64,000 nucleotides of DNA from Shinisaurus crocodilurus (GCA_021292165.1 CM037878.1:4650001-4714000), one strand, 5' to 3'. Counted from the first letter of the stretch, positions 1-11,387 are shown. Numbers and translations are program-made. The notes: generated by a model from the sequence alone, not told the origin.

Positions 1-56
1 TTTTTATTCTGGAAGACAATCTTACTCGGTCACGAGTGATCGCCTGATGATGATGC

Positions 57-87
<31 letters not shown>
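1..87 (+). mobile_element. RTE-like LINE, 3' end fragment
   Basis: This matches the last ~50 bases of the LINE whose fuller copy lies at 311-4437: the GGAAGACAATCTTACTCGG stretch, then GTCACGAGTGATCGCC, then an ATG/GAT trinucleotide tail. Only the 3' end is inside the window. Simple-repeat tails of this kind are typical of RTE-clade LINEs. Confidence 0.75.
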
Positions 88-88
<1 letters not shown>

Positions 89-227
89 TGTACTACCACT
101 TTAGATTTGGAAATGGGGGTCAAAATCGCTTATCTGGATTCCGGCATGACTACTGGCAAGTTCAGCTGCCATCTTGGCAACCTCGCCCATCAGTTCATTG
201 CCTTTCATTCCAACATGTCCAACATTC

Positions 228-308
228 TGTGTGTGTGTGTGTATGCACACACACACACACGCACACACACACAAATATGTACACACACACAATTATATAT
301 TATATATA
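228..308. repeat. Compound (GT)/(CA)/(TA) microsatellite
   Basis: GT dinucleotides run directly into CA dinucleotides and then TA dinucleotides, so the first two parts form an inverted pair. It sits just upstream of the presumed leader of the LINE at 311. Confidence 0.85.
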
Positions 309-1029
309 ATTTTTTTATGGGTGACTCTACTGGGAGTATATAGCTCCCGACGGCATTGCTCACAGGATTCATCGGAACACGCAAGCCCACTCACCACTTC
401 AAGGTGACGATCCGGCGAGGGTAAGGCCATGGCGGTAAGGTCCGGGGAGAGGAACCAGACAAAGAACGATCCAAAACATAAAGTCCTCAACGGCAGAACA
501 GGCGGAAGATAATTAAACCTAAATTGCAACGGCTGTGAAGGCGGATGAAGGCTGCAGCAGAGAATGGTTTTCCAATAGTCAGGGTAACCGTGCCATTGGA
601 TCTCTGCCGTACTCTGTCAAGTTTGTGTGACGATTCGTTGTGCACTGATCTCCCCACATAAAACAGTTTCACGCACAGGCGTCTTCCAACCCAACCCATC
701 CAACCCAACCCAAACAAACAAACAAACAAAAAAAGTCCCATGGCGACTGGCGAATGGCGACGGGGGCAGGACTGTGAATCTGGAAGCCCCTAGTCATGGA
801 CCAGCACATGGGCGGTGGATGCAGACTCAGTCGCCCTGTTCAAGGAACGAGGTAGTCGAGCAGCTCGGCAGCTGTATCCATGACTGAGCAGCCCTATTTA
901 GGATCCACTCTGCTCACCCCGTATGGGGAGGGGGCTAGAAAAGGTGCCCTAAACATAGTCTACCTCTTTCTCCCCTGACTGGATTACCGCGTCCAGTGGG
1001 GTCACCATTTTAGCGGTCGAAAAAGACAT

Positions 1030-4000
1030 TTGAATTTTGGAACATGGAATATACGGACATTGCTGGATAACATAGATAGTGAACGCCCTGAGCGTAGGAC
1101 TGCTATTATTGCAAGGGAGCTGAGACGGTTTAAAATTGACATAGCAGCACTTCAAGAAACTCGAAGGGCAGGAGAGGGACAGTTGAAAGAAGAAAAAGGA
1201 GGTTATACCTTCTTCTGGAAAGGACTACCTGAGCAGGACCAACGAATACATGGAGTAGGCTTTGCCATCAAAAATGAACTAGTGAACTCTTTGTCAGAAG
1301 TTCCTACTGGCATTAACGAACGCCTGATAACTCTTCGATTAAAGCTCGCCAATAACCAACAGGTAACTATTTTGAGCGCTTATGCACCAACATTAGATGC
1401 TGATGATGACATCAAGGAAAGTTTTTATAGCCAGTTGGACACTCTCCTGTCAGAGATACCTAAGGAGGATAAAATTATCCTCCTGGGCGATTTTAATGCA
1501 AGAGTCGGGCGTGACTTTGATTTATGGCCAGAAACTATTGGAAAAGACGGAGTTGGTAATAGCAACCCGAACGGACTCTTACTTTTGTCTATATGTGCAG
1601 AGCATAATCTCACTATTACAAACACGCTCTTTCATAGATTTCATAGTTCATAGAGCTGGAAGGAGCCTACAAGGCTATCGAGTCCAACCCCCTGCTCAGT
1701 GCAGGAAACTAGAGGAGGGGTCTCCCATCCAAGTAATAACCAGGCCTGACCCTGCTTAGCTTTCGACAAAAGAATAAGTGTAAAACATCATGGCAGCACC
1801 CACGGTCAAAGCACTGGCATCTTCTGGATTATGTAATTGTCCGTGTTAGAGATCGCCGCGATGTACTTCTTACTAGGGCCATGGTGAGTGCCGACGACTG
1901 CTGGACAGACCACCGACTAATCCGGTCCACTATGGTTATCAACATTGCTCCCCAACGTAGGCTTCAAGGAAAGAAACCAAGGCGTAAAATGAACATCCAA
2001 GCCCTTCAAGATCCTATTAAGCAAACTCGTCTTCAATCACTTCTTAAGGAACATCTACCTACGGAACCTCCTGACAACATTGAGGACCATTGGTCTAAGC
2101 TGAAAACCTCCATTACTGCAGCTTGTGAACAAACTATTGGATATGAAACTAAGAAACATCAGGACTGGTTTGATGAAAATGATAATGAGATTAAATATAT
2201 AATTGACCAAAAAAGGAAAGCCTTCCAAATATGGCAAAATGATATTAACTGCGCTGCCAAGAAAAAAATCTATGCTAGCGCAAAGGCTGAGGTCCAAAGA
2301 AGAACAAGAGAACTTAAGAACACTTGGTGGAAAAAGAAAGCTGAAGAAATTCAACAACTTGCAGAATCTCATGATGCACGGGGCTTTTTTAAGGCCACAA
2401 GGGCCATTTATGGACCAAAAACCTATGGTACAAACCCTTTACAATCAAAAGATGGCACCAAACTCTTAAAAGACAAAGAGTCTATTGCACTGCGTTGGAA
2501 AGAGCATTACTATGACCTTTTAAATCGTAAATCTAAGGTGGATAATGAGATTTTTTTCGCAAATCCCGCAAAAACAAATTAAAGAGGAACTTGCAATACT
2601 CCCCACTTTGGATGAAGTAAAAAAAGCCATTAATCAAATGAAGAACAACAAAGCTAGTGGACCAGATGGGATTCCTGCTGAAATCTTTAAAGAAGGGGCC
2701 CCCGAACTTGTACAACATCTTCATAAACTCATCGAAAAAATCTGGATAAGAGAAGAGATCCCAGAAGACTTCAGGGATGCCATAATTATCACCCTCTTTA
2801 AGAAGGGTGATAGAACAGACTGTGGAAACTATCGGGGCATTTCTCTCTTAGCAACTGCAGGTAAAATATTTGCTAGGATTCTCGCAAACCGTCTTCTATC
2901 TATTTCAGAAGAGATCCTCCCTGAAACTCAATATGGTTTCCGCCCCTCTAGAGGGACAGTAGACATGATTTTTACTGCACGTCAGCTCCAAGAAAAATGC
3001 CGGGAGCAAAATCAACCCCTTTATATGGCATTTATTGATTTGGCTAAGGCCTTTGATACTGCAGACCGTACAGCTCTCTGGACTATCCTTATGAAAATTG
3101 GATGCCCCAATAAATTTGTGAATATCTTGCGACTTCTCCATGACAACATGACGGGAACGGTTTTGGACAACAACGGCTCTCATGGTGCTCCATTTAAAGT
3201 GGGATCAGGTGTTAAACAGGGATGTGTTATCGCCCCAACATTATTTGCCATTTTCATCGCCATGGTTTTACATCTTGTCAAGGGGAAACTTCCCACTGGT
3301 GTGGGAATTATATATCGAACAGATGGAAAGCTTTTTAATCTCAGCAGGCTGAAAGCAAAAAGTAAGGTAATTACAACCTCCGTTGTGGAACTTCAGTATG
3401 CTGATGATAATGTGGTCTCCGCACATTCAGAGGATGATCTCCAAACTATCCTAAATGCTTTTGCAGAAGCATACGAAAAACTTGGTCTCTCACTTAACAT
3501 CAAAAAACCAAAGTGCTTCATCAGCAAGTGCAAGCTAACCCTTCGGTGATGCCATCTATCCAGCTTGGCGGGACAATACTGGAAAATGTCAATCATTTTC
3601 TCTATCTTGGCAGCTATCTTTCTGTTACAGCTAACATCGACAGTGAAATCCAGCATCGTCTGAGCTCCGCAAGTGCCGCTTTTTCTCGAATGAAACATAG
3701 AGTGTTCGAGGATCGGGATATTTGTAAGAAGACCAAAACACTGGTTTATGAAGCCATTGTATTACCAACTTTATTGTATGCCTGCGAAACATGGACTATC
3801 TATAAACGTCACTTCCACCTCCTTGAAAGGTTTCATCAACGTTGCCTCCAGAAAATCCTGCGAATTACTTGGGAAGATAGGCGAACAAATGTCAGTGTAC
3901 TGGAAGAAGCAAAGACTACTAGCATTGAAAAAATGATCCTTCAACGCCAACTTCAGTGGACCGGTCATGTTGTTCGAATGCCTGACTGCCGTCTCCCAAA

Positions 4001-4346
4001 GCAGTTACTTTACTCCCAACTCAAGGATGGAAAGCGGAATATCGGTGGTCAATATCAGAGGTTTAAAGATGTTCATAAGGCTAATCTAAAAAAATGCAAT
4101 ATAAACATCGAAAACTGGGAAGCTCTGGCCCATGAACGATCTAAATGGAGGTTGGCCTTTCACAAAGGTTCCATGGACTTTGAAGAAGCCCGAGTGCAAG
4201 GTGAAAGGGAGAAACGTGCTAAGCGAAAAGCACGTCAAATGAATCCTTTACAGGACCATCTTCTATCTGGTAACCTGTGTCCTCACTGTGGGAAGCTGTG
4301 TGGATCTAGAATTGGCCTCCACAGTCACTTACGGACCCATCGCTAG
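1030..4346 (+). pseudogene. Broken endonuclease-reverse transcriptase ORF of the RTE-like LINE
   Basis: The ORF would nick target DNA and copy the element RNA. The endonuclease half shows GTWNIRTLL, LQETR, SAYAPT, LLGDFNARVG and, beyond the SINE, DDCWTDHRLI. The RT half shows SGPDGIPAEIF, NYRGISLLATAGKIF, YGFRPSRGT, AFIDLAKAFDT, GVKQGCVIAPTLF and the catalytic YADD (near 3400). After this come WTGHVVRMPD and a C-terminal CPHC...H...H zinc finger (4280-4340). The frame is broken by the SINE (1634-1759), by a slip in a T-run near 2550, and by a frame change near 3515. There is no RNase H. The start at 1030 is the first Met before the endonuclease; upstream frames are closed. Confidence 0.85.
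1634..1759 (-). mobile_element. 5S-rRNA-derived SINE with CR1-like tail (copy 1)
   Basis: Read on the minus strand, it begins with a 5S rRNA-like piece (GCTAAGCAGGGTCAGGCCTG, then TTGGATGGGAGACC) and ends in the CR1 3' end (GGTTGGACTCGATAGCC, then AACTCTATGAA repeats). It lies inside the LINE endonuclease ORF. The 5-base CTTTC occurs on both sides (1629-1633 and 1760-1764), but CTTTC is also part of the SINE itself, so this may be target duplication or junction microhomology. It is truncated at the 5S head compared with copies 2 and 4. Confidence 0.8.
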
Positions 4347-4437
4347 AGTCTACACAATCTTCTTTAGAATTTCCTCCTTTTATCCCGGAAGACAATCTTA
4401 CTCGGTCACGAGTGATCGCCTGATGATGATGATAATT

Positions 4438-5157
4438 TTTTTAAAGCAGCAGAAAGACACATACAGCCCTTTGCAAGCCAAAGGATTGTTAATCCCCATG
4501 GAAGTCACACACAGGAACCTACTTGTTCGTTCTTTTTCTGTTTGCCAGGATGAAGACCTGCCCTGGCCACCGATATCCTGTTCAAACCCTCCCTTGGGCT
4601 TCTGAGATTTTCACCACACATATATTTTCAAAGCCTGCCTTCACGAGGGCTAGAAACCTAAATGAAAAAATAGGGCCAAGATGCCCAAAATGCTGAACTA
4701 CGTAAGTTTAACATGGTGTGAACATGAACCACACACACATTCTCTCTGCTGGCCAGCTGCGCATGACAGCATTCCGGCTCAGCGCCAAGAAACCCGCAAA
4801 GATCCCAGATCCAGGAAGGAACTCAACGGAGTCGAGTCCAACAAATCTGGGTCGGCCCACTCACTGAGCAAAACGTTTGTCCCCAGGACAGGAGCTGAAG
4901 CAAGCACCACCACGGTCATGCGCCATCGCCAAACCCATCAGGTGTTTCCTTGGGAGTCAACTGACGCGCATGCAGTGTGGTTCTCCAGCAACCAGAACCT
5001 GCTTAGACGCCCCCCTCCCCATTCCCGAAGAAAAATGATGGCTCATGGCAAGCTGAAATAATAATGGCTGCTCTACCTGCTCAGCGTCAGCAACAGAAAC
5101 AGGGAAGCAAGGAAAGGAGGAGGGACCGCTCAGTGGTTGAGCCCCAGGGTTCAATGT
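4438..5157. other. Unassigned stretch
   Basis: No gene or recognised repeat was seen. The open frames here are short and lack any family motif. Confidence 0.4.
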
Positions 5158-5404
5158 TACTTATTTTTTATTTATTATTACATTTATACCCCACCTTTTC
5201 CCCGCTTGTAAGGAGCCCAAGGCGGCTTACATGTTCTTCCTCCTCGCCATTTTATCTCCGAAACAATCCCGTGAGGTAGGCTAGGCTGAGAGTCAGAGTG
5301 ACTGGCCCAAAGTCACCCAAGGGAGCCTCATGGCCGAGCGGGGACTAGATCCCGGATCTCCCGAGTCCCAGTCCAACACTCTCACCACGACGCCACACTG
5401 GCTC
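5158..5404 (-). mobile_element. tRNA-derived SINE, Sauria-SINE type
   Basis: On the minus strand it starts with a tRNA-like head (GAGCCAGTGTGGCG, with a B-box-like word), continues through a body with TGACTTTGGGCCAGTCACTC and CTCACGGGATTG, and ends in GCCGCCTTGGGCTCC plus a TATAAAT-rich tail. Such SINEs are transcribed by RNA polymerase III from the tRNA head. About eleven copies of this family lie in the window. Confidence 0.85.
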
Positions 5405-5440
5405 CCCAAGGCTATCAATGGCGGCTAGTCATGATGCCTA

Positions 5441-5856
5441 TATGCTTACTCCCAACTCAAGGATGGAAAGTGGAATATCGGTGGTCAATATAAGAGGTTT
5501 AAAGATGTTCATAAGGCTAATCTAAAAAAATGCAATATAAACATCGAAAACTGGGAAGCTCTGGCCCATGAACGATCTAAATGGAGGTTGGCCTTTCACA
5601 AAGGTTCCATGGACTTTGAAGAAGCCCGAGTGCAAGGTGAAAGGGAGAAACGTGCTAAGCGAAAAGCACGTCAAATGAATCCTTTACAGGACCATCTTCC
5701 ATCTGGTAACCTGTGTCCTCACTGTGGGAAGCTGTGTGGATCTAGAATTGGCCTCCACAGTCACTTACGGACCCATCGCTAGAGTCTACACAATCTTCTT
5801 TAGAATTTCCTCCTTTTATCCCGGAAGACAATCTTACTCGGTCACGAGTGATCGCC

Positions 5857-5892
<36 letters not shown>

Positions 5893-5893
5893 G
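5441..5893 (+). mobile_element. RTE-like LINE, 5'-truncated 3' end
   Basis: It encodes the last ~110 residues of the LINE ORF in frame (SQLKDGK to the CPHC zinc finger and HLRTHR, stop at 5782). The 3' UTR and an (ATG)n tail follow. A palindromic MITE begins 3 bases after the tail. The sequence is almost identical to 4016-4437, so the copy is young or the family homogeneous. Confidence 0.85.
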
Positions 5894-5895
5894 TA

Positions 5896-6030
5896 CAGTG
5901 TTCTCCAACCTTGGGTCCCCAGATGTTTTTGGCCCACAACTCCCAGCATGCCCCAGCCAGCATAGCTGGCTGGAGCATGCTGGGAGTTGTGGGCCAAAAA
6001 CATCTGGGGACCCAAGGTTGGAGAACACTG
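5896..6030. mobile_element. Palindromic hAT-type MITE, family A (copy A)
   Basis: A 135-base near-perfect palindrome starts CAGTGTTCTCCAACC and ends GGTTGGAGAACACTG. CAGTG/CACTG ends are typical of hAT elements. No 8-base duplication is visible, perhaps because it sits at the end of an ATG repeat. Both arms carry a matched private change (GGCCCAC on the left, GTGGGCC on the right, where other copies read GGCCTAC and GTAGGCC). Confidence 0.8.
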
Positions 6031-6035
6031 CTCTA

Positions 6036-6222
6036 TTATCAGAGCCAGCATGCCTCTGTACAACACTTGCTGGGGAGATGAGGGTGCCGTTGCACTCGTG
6101 TCCTGCTTGTGGGCTTCCCATGGTTTTGGCATCTGCTGGGCCGCTGTGGAGAGAGAATGCTGGATCACGGAGGCCTTTGGTCAGATCCAGCAGGGCTCTT
6201 CAGAAGTTCTTATATTCTTATC
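6036..6222 (+). mobile_element. L3-like (CR1-superfamily) LINE 3' UTR fragment
   Basis: The sequence follows the 3' UTR pattern seen at 48497 and 62500: a GCACTCGTGTCCTGCTTGTGG block, then GGTCAGATCCAGCAGGGCTC and an ending of TTCTTAT repeats. It is non-coding. The family name is inferred from the coding end seen in other copies. Confidence 0.65.
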
Positions 6223-6458
6223 TCCAGTGGGAAAGGAAGTCAGGGTGAGAGCAGGGCTAAGAATGACCCAACTCTTGCTGTGGCCTGAGGAAGAGCCGCC
6301 GCCAGCAGGAGAAAATGGTGCCGCCCTAGATGGCCCCACGGCCTGGCCCAGACTAAGTCTCACACCACCCTAGGAAGAGGCAAAAGGAAGAGGTAGGGAG
6401 AGAGAGTGGGTGCACAAGAAGGGGCCAGGCCCCTGTCCAAGACACTCTCATTCTAGGG

Positions 6459-6593
6459 CAGTGTTTCTCAACCTTGGGTCCCCAGATGTTTTTGGCCTAC
6501 AACTCCCAGCATGCCCCAGCCAGCATAGCTGGCTGGGGCATGCTGGGAGTTGTAGGCCAAAAACATCTGGGGACCCAAGGTTGAGAAACACTG
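6459..6593. mobile_element. Palindromic hAT-type MITE, family A (copy B) with perfect TSD
   Basis: The 135-base palindrome is flanked by the perfect 8-base duplication TTCTAGGG (6451-6458 and 6594-6601), the hallmark of hAT insertion. Both ends carry the variant TTTCTCAACC/GGTTGAGAAA. Confidence 0.92.
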
Positions 6594-6974
6594 TTCTAGG
6601 GTTAATTCTGGAGACATGTCCGCATCATCCACACTTGTATTGTCCTGTCTTCTGTTTGGGATACACACACTACGCAGACACACACACGAGGCTGGACTGC
6701 GGGGCCACGCTAAACTTGTCTTCCGAAAAGGGAAAGGCATTCACCTCACCATTAAAACCCTGGGTGACGTGCCGCCCCCCCCCTTTGTAAACTCACATCC
6801 ACAAGGTCAAGGATAGATATTCAGTATTTTAAATCAAGTACCAAGCCAGGAAATGCAAAGGACGCTTCCCAAATTGCAGGTCAGCGGGAAGAGGGGTTAG
6901 CAAGTGAGCGACCCTCGGGCTAAATCTGGTCTACACCCTCACTCTGCTCCCCCAGTGGCCAAGTGACCGCACGC

Positions 6975-7140
6975 CAGGACCGGTGCAAGGCAGTTTGGTG
7001 CCCTAGGCAAGATCAGATATTTAGCGCCCCCCTTCCCACTTGAGAGCGCTGTCTTTTTTCCCCCAAGGTGTTTCTGGCACCCCCTTTAGCCCTGCGCCCT
7101 AGGCGGCTGCCTAGTTGGCCTAATGGTAGCACCGGCCCTG
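6975..7140. mobile_element. hAT-type MITE, family D (copy 1)
   Basis: The ends CAGGACCGGTGC and GCACCGGCCCTG are inverted repeats. The body includes TTTAGCGCCCCCCTTCCC and CTAGGCGGCTGCCTAG. The flanks CCGCACGC and CAGCCCGC agree at 6 of 8 bases, a decayed possible target duplication. A reverse-orientation copy lies at 26717. Confidence 0.75.
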
Positions 7141-7182
7141 CAGCCCGCAGCAACATTCCAAAGACCAAAAGCGTCCTAATGC

Positions 7183-7210
7183 CAACACACACACACACAC
7201 ACACACACAC
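7183..7210. repeat. (AC)n microsatellite
   Basis: A pure AC dinucleotide run. Confidence 0.9.
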
Positions 7211-8032
7211 TTAACTGTATGTACTAAAACACACTAAAGTAGACGGCCATTGATTAAACCCTGGCCATTGAAAGCCAGGCCTGACAAGGAAGTTGCAAAC
7301 TGTTCAGGGAGAACACGCACACCCCTCAATTTGGGGAACCTGTCTATCAAGTTGCAATTGGGAACCCTGGTAAACAGGGTTCACCTTAAATACCTGAAGA
7401 TCTTTCATGTGTTTCAGTTGAAATCAAATCTGTTGTTTTCAAAACAAGACGATGCTGTCCTGGGCAAAGATAAAGTTGCGCATGTGCACCCCACTTCTAA
7501 GCAGTGAGATGTTTCAGGGCTGCCAGTGCTGACTCAGGGTTTGGTTTCCTTTCACGGGGGACTTTTGGCATTTCTGTGACAGAAGGTTTATGTGCATCTT
7601 ATGAGCCTCCACACTATCCGCACTATAATAGCTTCCTGCTCTCCGTGGGACTTTTATGGGGTCCCATCGTGCCATAGGATTTCCCGCAGGAAGCCAAGTC
7701 AGCTCTCTGCCTGCAATGCTGACCCATTTCCAGCACAGACCGACTTCCCGCGACACACGCAAGACCTCACTCGCTGCCTGCCCCATGTGCTAGTGGGGGG
7801 AAGAAAGATGAGTCACCTCCGCCCATCACCTATGCCTCTTTGGGCCATTGAAATACATCACCGGAATGTTATTGGCGATCAACTGTCTGTTGCCAGGTCT
7901 GAAGAGGCTTTGCTTCAGGGCACCCCCCAGAAATCTTGAGTCGAGAATCACAGAGTTGGGAGGGATCCAGAATCTCCTTGCAGTCAGAGGAACCGGGCTG
8001 TAAGGGTTAAGTCTGCCCTCCCCCAAACTGAA
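7211..8032. other. Unassigned stretch
   Basis: No gene, splice-bounded ORF or recognised repeat was seen. Confidence 0.4.
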
Positions 8033-8135
8033 GCCCTCCAGATGTGCTAGGAATGCCACACCCAGAATTCCCAGCCACCATGGCCAATGGCTGGGAATTC
8101 TGGGAGTGGCAGTCCTAACACATCTGGAGGACAGC
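8033..8135. mobile_element. Palindromic MITE, family B (copy 1)
   Basis: Inverted arms CCCTCCAGATGTGCTAGG and CCTAACACATCTGGAGG surround a hairpin body with CCCAGAATTCCCAGCC. It belongs to the family whose fuller copies carry ACCTGGTGCCCTCCAGATGT arms. The outer ends are decayed. Confidence 0.65.
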
Positions 8136-8504
8136 AGGTCGAAGAAGACTGGGTTATGTCATTCAGACCAATCCCAAACCCGTAACAAAAATATCCTTTC
8201 TAGATGCGGGGCGGGGGAAGAGGAATGCACTGCTCCCCAGGACACGGCACTGTGGCTGTATTTGCACAACAAGCGATGCCAGTATTCCGGGGAATTCTTG
8301 CACGTCGTTCCTGAGCTGCGTACCGATTTGCACGGCGCCCCACATCTCGCCCACCAGTGTCTCTACGCCCGCCGTCCCGCACCTGGACATGCCCTCCAGG
8401 CATGTTGGACTGCCATTGGCTGGCAAAGATGGGAGTTGGGGTTCAACACACAGCAGCCGGGCGGCTGGTCTCTCCCGCCTGGCAAGGTCTTCGGTGCCGA
8501 AGAA

Positions 8505-8578
8505 CCTTTTAACTAGAGATGCCGGAGGATTGAAGCGGGACCTCCTGCATGCAAAACATGAGCTTTGCTGCTGAGTTT
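8505..8578 (-). mobile_element. tRNA-derived SINE, second family, head fragment
   Basis: The minus strand reads like the head at 25733: CTCATGTTTTGCATGCAGG followed by a B-box-like GCTTCAATCC and CGGCATCTCT. Confidence 0.5.
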
Positions 8579-9942
8579 AATCTCTTTGGGATTAAGGCAG
8601 AATTGCAACTCAAGTGTCTCCGACATTCATCTTAAATGCTCTTTAATCTTCACAATCAGGCAACATTCTTGGTATCGGGATTAGTAACATGACCACACGC
8701 TCTGCGTATCTCCAGGCCTCCGGAGAAACATCGCACCCGCCTAACCCAGTTTCTTGGGCATCGATTCACATTGCTAAAAAACTTGTCGTCTTCAGGGTTT
8801 TTTGGCCCTGTGGTTTTCAGTTTGACTTATGTTCTCTTTTAGCTGGCTTTGTTTCTATTTTACAAAATGCAAACGCTCTCCAGGAGTTGGGGGGGGGAAG
8901 CAGGGGGGAAGACCCACACACGCACAAAATACTTTTTTCAGATTTTGCCCACAATTCCCTTATTATGAAATGCTTGCAACATTCTGCTTGCTCATGGCCA
9001 AGTTTGGGAAATTCTTAGTGTTTTTGGTCATCTGCTTTCTCCTCCATCTAGGCCTCCATTTTGAATGCCTGCCCTTTTCCAGACATACACAGTTGACAGA
9101 GGACTGGTATTTTAAGCGAAGGCATCTGTGAACAGTGTTTAATTACCGAGAGAGTGCATAGCCTAGTCTTCACTAAGGGGCAAACCAATGCTCCTCCATA
9201 CAAAACAATCCTTGCACACAGAAAGCTAGCAGGGAGGTTCTCCCTGACATGCTAGCTTTCTAAGCTCATGGATCTTCTCCCCACCCCCCCACCCCCGCTC
9301 ATGTAGGTCCTCCCATGAGGTCTGAAGTGGTACAACCCAGACATGGGTTGACCGCCTCAGAGAAGTGGGCCACTGTCAGAAGCAGAATTGTGGGCCAAGT
9401 CAGACCAGAGCCAGCACCAAGGGTTGCCACTGTGTTTGGCCCACACCGGGACAGGCAGGAGGCCCACTGGCAACCCACGGAGGCCTGTCCCTGCTCCTCC
9501 TTGCTATTGCTGCCAGTTTGCCCATCCTCTCCAAGTTTACAAGCAGCAACAAGGACAATGAGGAGGGCCAGTAGCCCCTGCTCAGAGACGGGGCCCACCC
9601 ACGACAAGCATTTTTACCAACCTCCACCCCACAAAAAGGGAAACTGAAGCCAGCGCTGGACTGAAACTTTGGTCCAATCCAGGAAGGCAGTTCTCATCGT
9701 CTTCACACGGGACTCTCTTTTAATTTTAATTTTTCACCAGGATGTCCATCTGCCACCTTCTCTCCCAAGGCGAATCAGATACAAACGAGGGTCGGGCTTC
9801 TGAAATCATCATTCGACATTTGCGTCCAGTGTAAGTTGTCCAACAGTTGTGCACGTGAGGGGATTTTCGCAGGTACGGCTTATCGTGCAGTGAACAACAC
9901 AAAGAAGTGTACCCAGTGAAATTTACTCTAGTACACAAGTTA
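8579..9942. other. Unassigned stretch
   Basis: No exon-like ORF with good splice sites or recognised repeat was seen. A short inverted pair occurs at 9223-9260 (GAAAGCTAGCAGGGAGG against CATGCTAGCTTTC). Confidence 0.35.
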
Positions 9943-10990
9943 AGAACACAACAAGAGCCCTGCTGGATCAGACCAAGGGTCTGTCTAGGCCAGCATTCTG
10001 CTCACGCAGCGGCCAACCAGCTGCCCACAGGAATCCCACCAGGGATGGGGACTCGGACTCGAGGACTCGACTCGTGAGTCGGACTGAGTCCCCCCTCTGA
10101 CTCGACTCGGACTCGAGTCCCAATATTTTTAATGGGACTCGAGACTCGACTCGGGACTCGAGACCAAGGACTCTTCAACATCCCTGGGCTGTTGACGAGT
10201 CTTCTGGCTGTGCCAGAAGGAGCGCAATCACCGGTGAAGAGCGCATGGAAGCGAGGTGCGCCGCTGCTCGGCCACTATGGACAGCTACCAGGAGCGCAGC
10301 CCCAACGATGTGTTGAGATTTATTTTGATTGATGTGTTGTTGTGGGGGGTTTGGGTTAGGGTCAGACATTTTGGGTTTGGCTGCCTCTGCCTGCCTGTTT
10401 GGGGTTCCCTGCCTCCTCTGCCTGCCTGGTTATTTTGGGTTTGTCTGCCTGGTCTGTTCTTGCCAAAATCAGTTGCAGAGTTTTGAAATAAAAAGGCACA
10501 CTTGTGCCTAGAATTTATTTAAGCCACACATCTGAAGTAGCCTTATTTTGTTGGGGGGAAACCCCATTGATTTTAATAGGGACTCGTGGAGTCAGTTTTG
10601 GGAGTGACTCAGGACTCGTGACTCGTGAGTCACCATTTTGGACCAAGGACTCGGACTCGGACTCGAGACTCGGGTCCAAAGACTCGTGACTCGACTCGAG
10701 ACCAAGGACTCTTCAACATCCCTGAATCCCACAAGCAGGACATGAGGGCAACAGCAGCTTCCTGCCCATGTTCCCCCACGCCTGGTGTACGTAGGCATAC
10801 TGCCTCTGATCCTAGAGGTAGCATCTAGCCATCAGGACTAGTAGCCGCACTGATGGCCTTCTCCTCCATGAATTTGTCCAATCCCCTTTCAAAGCCCTCC
10901 AAAAGTGGTGGTCATCGCTATATCTTGCAGAAGTGAGTTCCACAGTTTAATTCTGCGCTATGTGATGTTTTAGGGCTGAAGGAGCCCTGG
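9943..10990 (-). mobile_element. L3-like LINE 3' end, split by a hAT element
   Basis: The two halves (9943-10039 and 10725-10990) join into one copy once the hAT insertion at 10040-10724 is removed; the AATCCCAC at the break is the duplicated target. On the minus strand the right half carries the LINE ORF end and then the 3' UTR. Confidence 0.75.
10040..10724. mobile_element. hAT-type non-autonomous element made of GACTCG-like words (family E)
   Basis: The ends CAGGGATGGGGACTC and AACATCCCTG are short inverted repeats. The flanks are a perfect 8-base duplication, AATCCCAC (10032-10039 and 10725-10732). The first ~150 and last ~145 bases are dense in GACTCG, ACTCGAG and GAGTCG words. The middle is ordinary sequence with no transposase ORF. 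The terminal words ACCAAGGACTCTTCAACATC and CCTG also occur internally, ending at 10186, so the element has an extra terminus. A second copy starts at 63934. Confidence 0.85.
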
Positions 10991-11109
10991 ATCTGGTCAC
11001 ACGCTTCTTCCCCCCTCTTTAACAATAACTTCCACGCTCCCCCAGCTGAGGGTGCCGCCATCAGGTCAACCAACCCTGATCACGTCCCAACAGCAGGCTA
11101 TGGATACCA

Positions 11110-11222
11110 GCCTTCCCCAACGTGGTACGCCCCCCAGATGTGCTGGACTACGGTGCCCAGCCTTGGCTTGGTCATGATGGGAATTGTAGTCCAACACATC
11201 TTGGGGGGCACCGGGTTAGAAA
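11110..11222. mobile_element. Palindromic MITE, family B (copy 2)
   Basis: The arms CAACGTGGTACGCCCCCCAG/ATGTGCTGG and CCAACACATCTTGGGGGGCA are inverted around a short hairpin centre. Target duplication is unclear. Confidence 0.65.
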
Positions 11223-11387
11223 AGGTTGTTCAATATTTTCAGCCACGAAGTGGGCCAATTAACACATTCAGAAGGAAGAAATGGAGCCGAGGTGTTAAGA
11301 AGAGTTTCTCTAAGAAGGGCTGGAACAGCAAGCAAGTTCTCCTGCCACCAGGGCAAAACATCATTCTGAACACTACTTTTCCAACAC

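Larger units (their letters stand above)
311..4437 (+). mobile_element. RTE-like non-LTR retrotransposon, near full length, broken
   Basis: The element has a ~720-base presumed leader (311-1029), one long ORF (1030-4346), a short 3' UTR and an ATG-repeat tail ending near 4437. The 5' boundary is inferred from the end of the microsatellite. Five further 3' fragments of the family lie at 1, 5441, 16686, 47979 and 52944, all sharing the same terminal sequence. Clade assignment (RTE-like: APE endonuclease, RT, no RNase H, simple-repeat tail) is inference; it is clearly not CR1, L2 or L1. The copy is dead: a SINE splits it at 1634-1759 and it has at least two frameshifts. Confidence 0.8.

Noticed and set aside
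4280..4346. C2H2 zinc-finger codons that could suggest a host zinc-finger gene
   Set aside because: They are in frame with the LINE RT and repeat with every 3' fragment of the LINE.
5742..5978. Minus-strand frame with a poly-His run
   Set aside because: It is the translation of the ATG-repeat tail of the LINE; not a gene.
10040..10724. GACTCG arrays as a CRISPR or satellite
   Set aside because: The spacing is irregular, there are no unique spacers, and the unit has hAT ends with an 8-base duplication.
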